DNA of 6,525 nucleotides, taken from assembly GCA_945875135.1 (NCBI GenBank), contig CAMCJO010000127.1:1-6525 (forward strand). Direction: 5' to 3'. This DNA comes from an uncultured Porphyromonas sp. GTDB lineage: Bacteria; Bacteroidota; Bacteroidia; Bacteroidales; Porphyromonadaceae. The notes beneath the pieces were generated by a model. It searched no databases. It saw nothing but the letters and a program-made list of their open reading frames with translations, and was not told the DNA's origin. A program made the position numbers and the translations under genes. The first letter of the stretch is position 1; each line of letters opens with the position of its first letter. Below, piece after piece: positions 6,480 to 6,525 of the stretch.

Positions 6480-6487
6480 CAAAGGTA
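6480..6487 (-). promoter_or_regulatory. Bacteroidetes -7 box upstream of ychF
   Basis: TACCTTTG on the minus strand matches TAnnTTTG exactly and is identical to the box ahead of murI. Transcription would begin near 6473, leaving a leader of about 57 nt. At the expected -33 position (about 6507-6511) I see no TTTG, so this is a one-box call. The rest of 6417-6525 holds no gene; the end of the upstream gene, if there is one, lies outside the window. Confidence 0.5.
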
Positions 6488-6525
6488 CTAATTATCTTGC
6501 TGTCGGAGGGGATGCTTTGTGGCAC

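Overview
The window looks chromosomal and comes from a member of the Bacteroidales, most likely Porphyromonas. The strongest pointer is the gene entering from the left edge. Its 376 visible residues match, as I remember it, the N-terminal half of the Porphyromonas gingivalis dipeptidyl peptidase IV very closely. Two copies of the Bacteroidetes -7 promoter box (TAnnTTTG, here TACCTTTG) and start codons without Shine-Dalgarno sequences, in A/T-rich contexts, agree with this. The base composition is moderately GC-rich. I cannot name the species.

Every convincing gene is on the minus strand, so the transcriptional order runs from right to left. First is a group of three, ychF (translation-associated ATPase/GTPase), guaA (GMP synthase) and panB (first committed step of pantothenate/CoA synthesis). 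The gaps are 42 and 40 bp with no visible terminator, and a TACCTTTG box lies ahead of ychF. A 346-bp gene-free stretch follows (2542-2887). It holds a compact inverted-repeat element that looks like a non-autonomous mobile or dispersed repeat, a promoter-like motif, a strong stem-loop with a T tract, and the murI leader. After it come murI (glutamate racemase, D-glutamate for peptidoglycan) and, 27 bp on, a small lipoprotein with a META/HslJ domain. A 100-bp gap with a long hairpin and five tandem heptamers leads into the DPP IV gene, which is cut by the left edge before its catalytic domain.

The genes are mostly housekeeping: nucleotide synthesis, cofactor synthesis, cell-wall precursor supply and translation quality. 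The DPP IV adds the peptide-scavenging trait typical of asaccharolytic Porphyromonas. They share no single pathway, and I see no defence system, secretion locus, phage, CRISPR array, tRNA or rRNA.

The points worth a second look are all between genes: the heptamer array that abuts the DPP IV start codon, the same heptamer beside the inverted-repeat element, the repeat element itself with a possible 7-bp target duplication, a terminator-like stem-loop sitting almost at the predicted start of the murI transcript, and three short blocks shared in the same order by the murI and ychF leaders.
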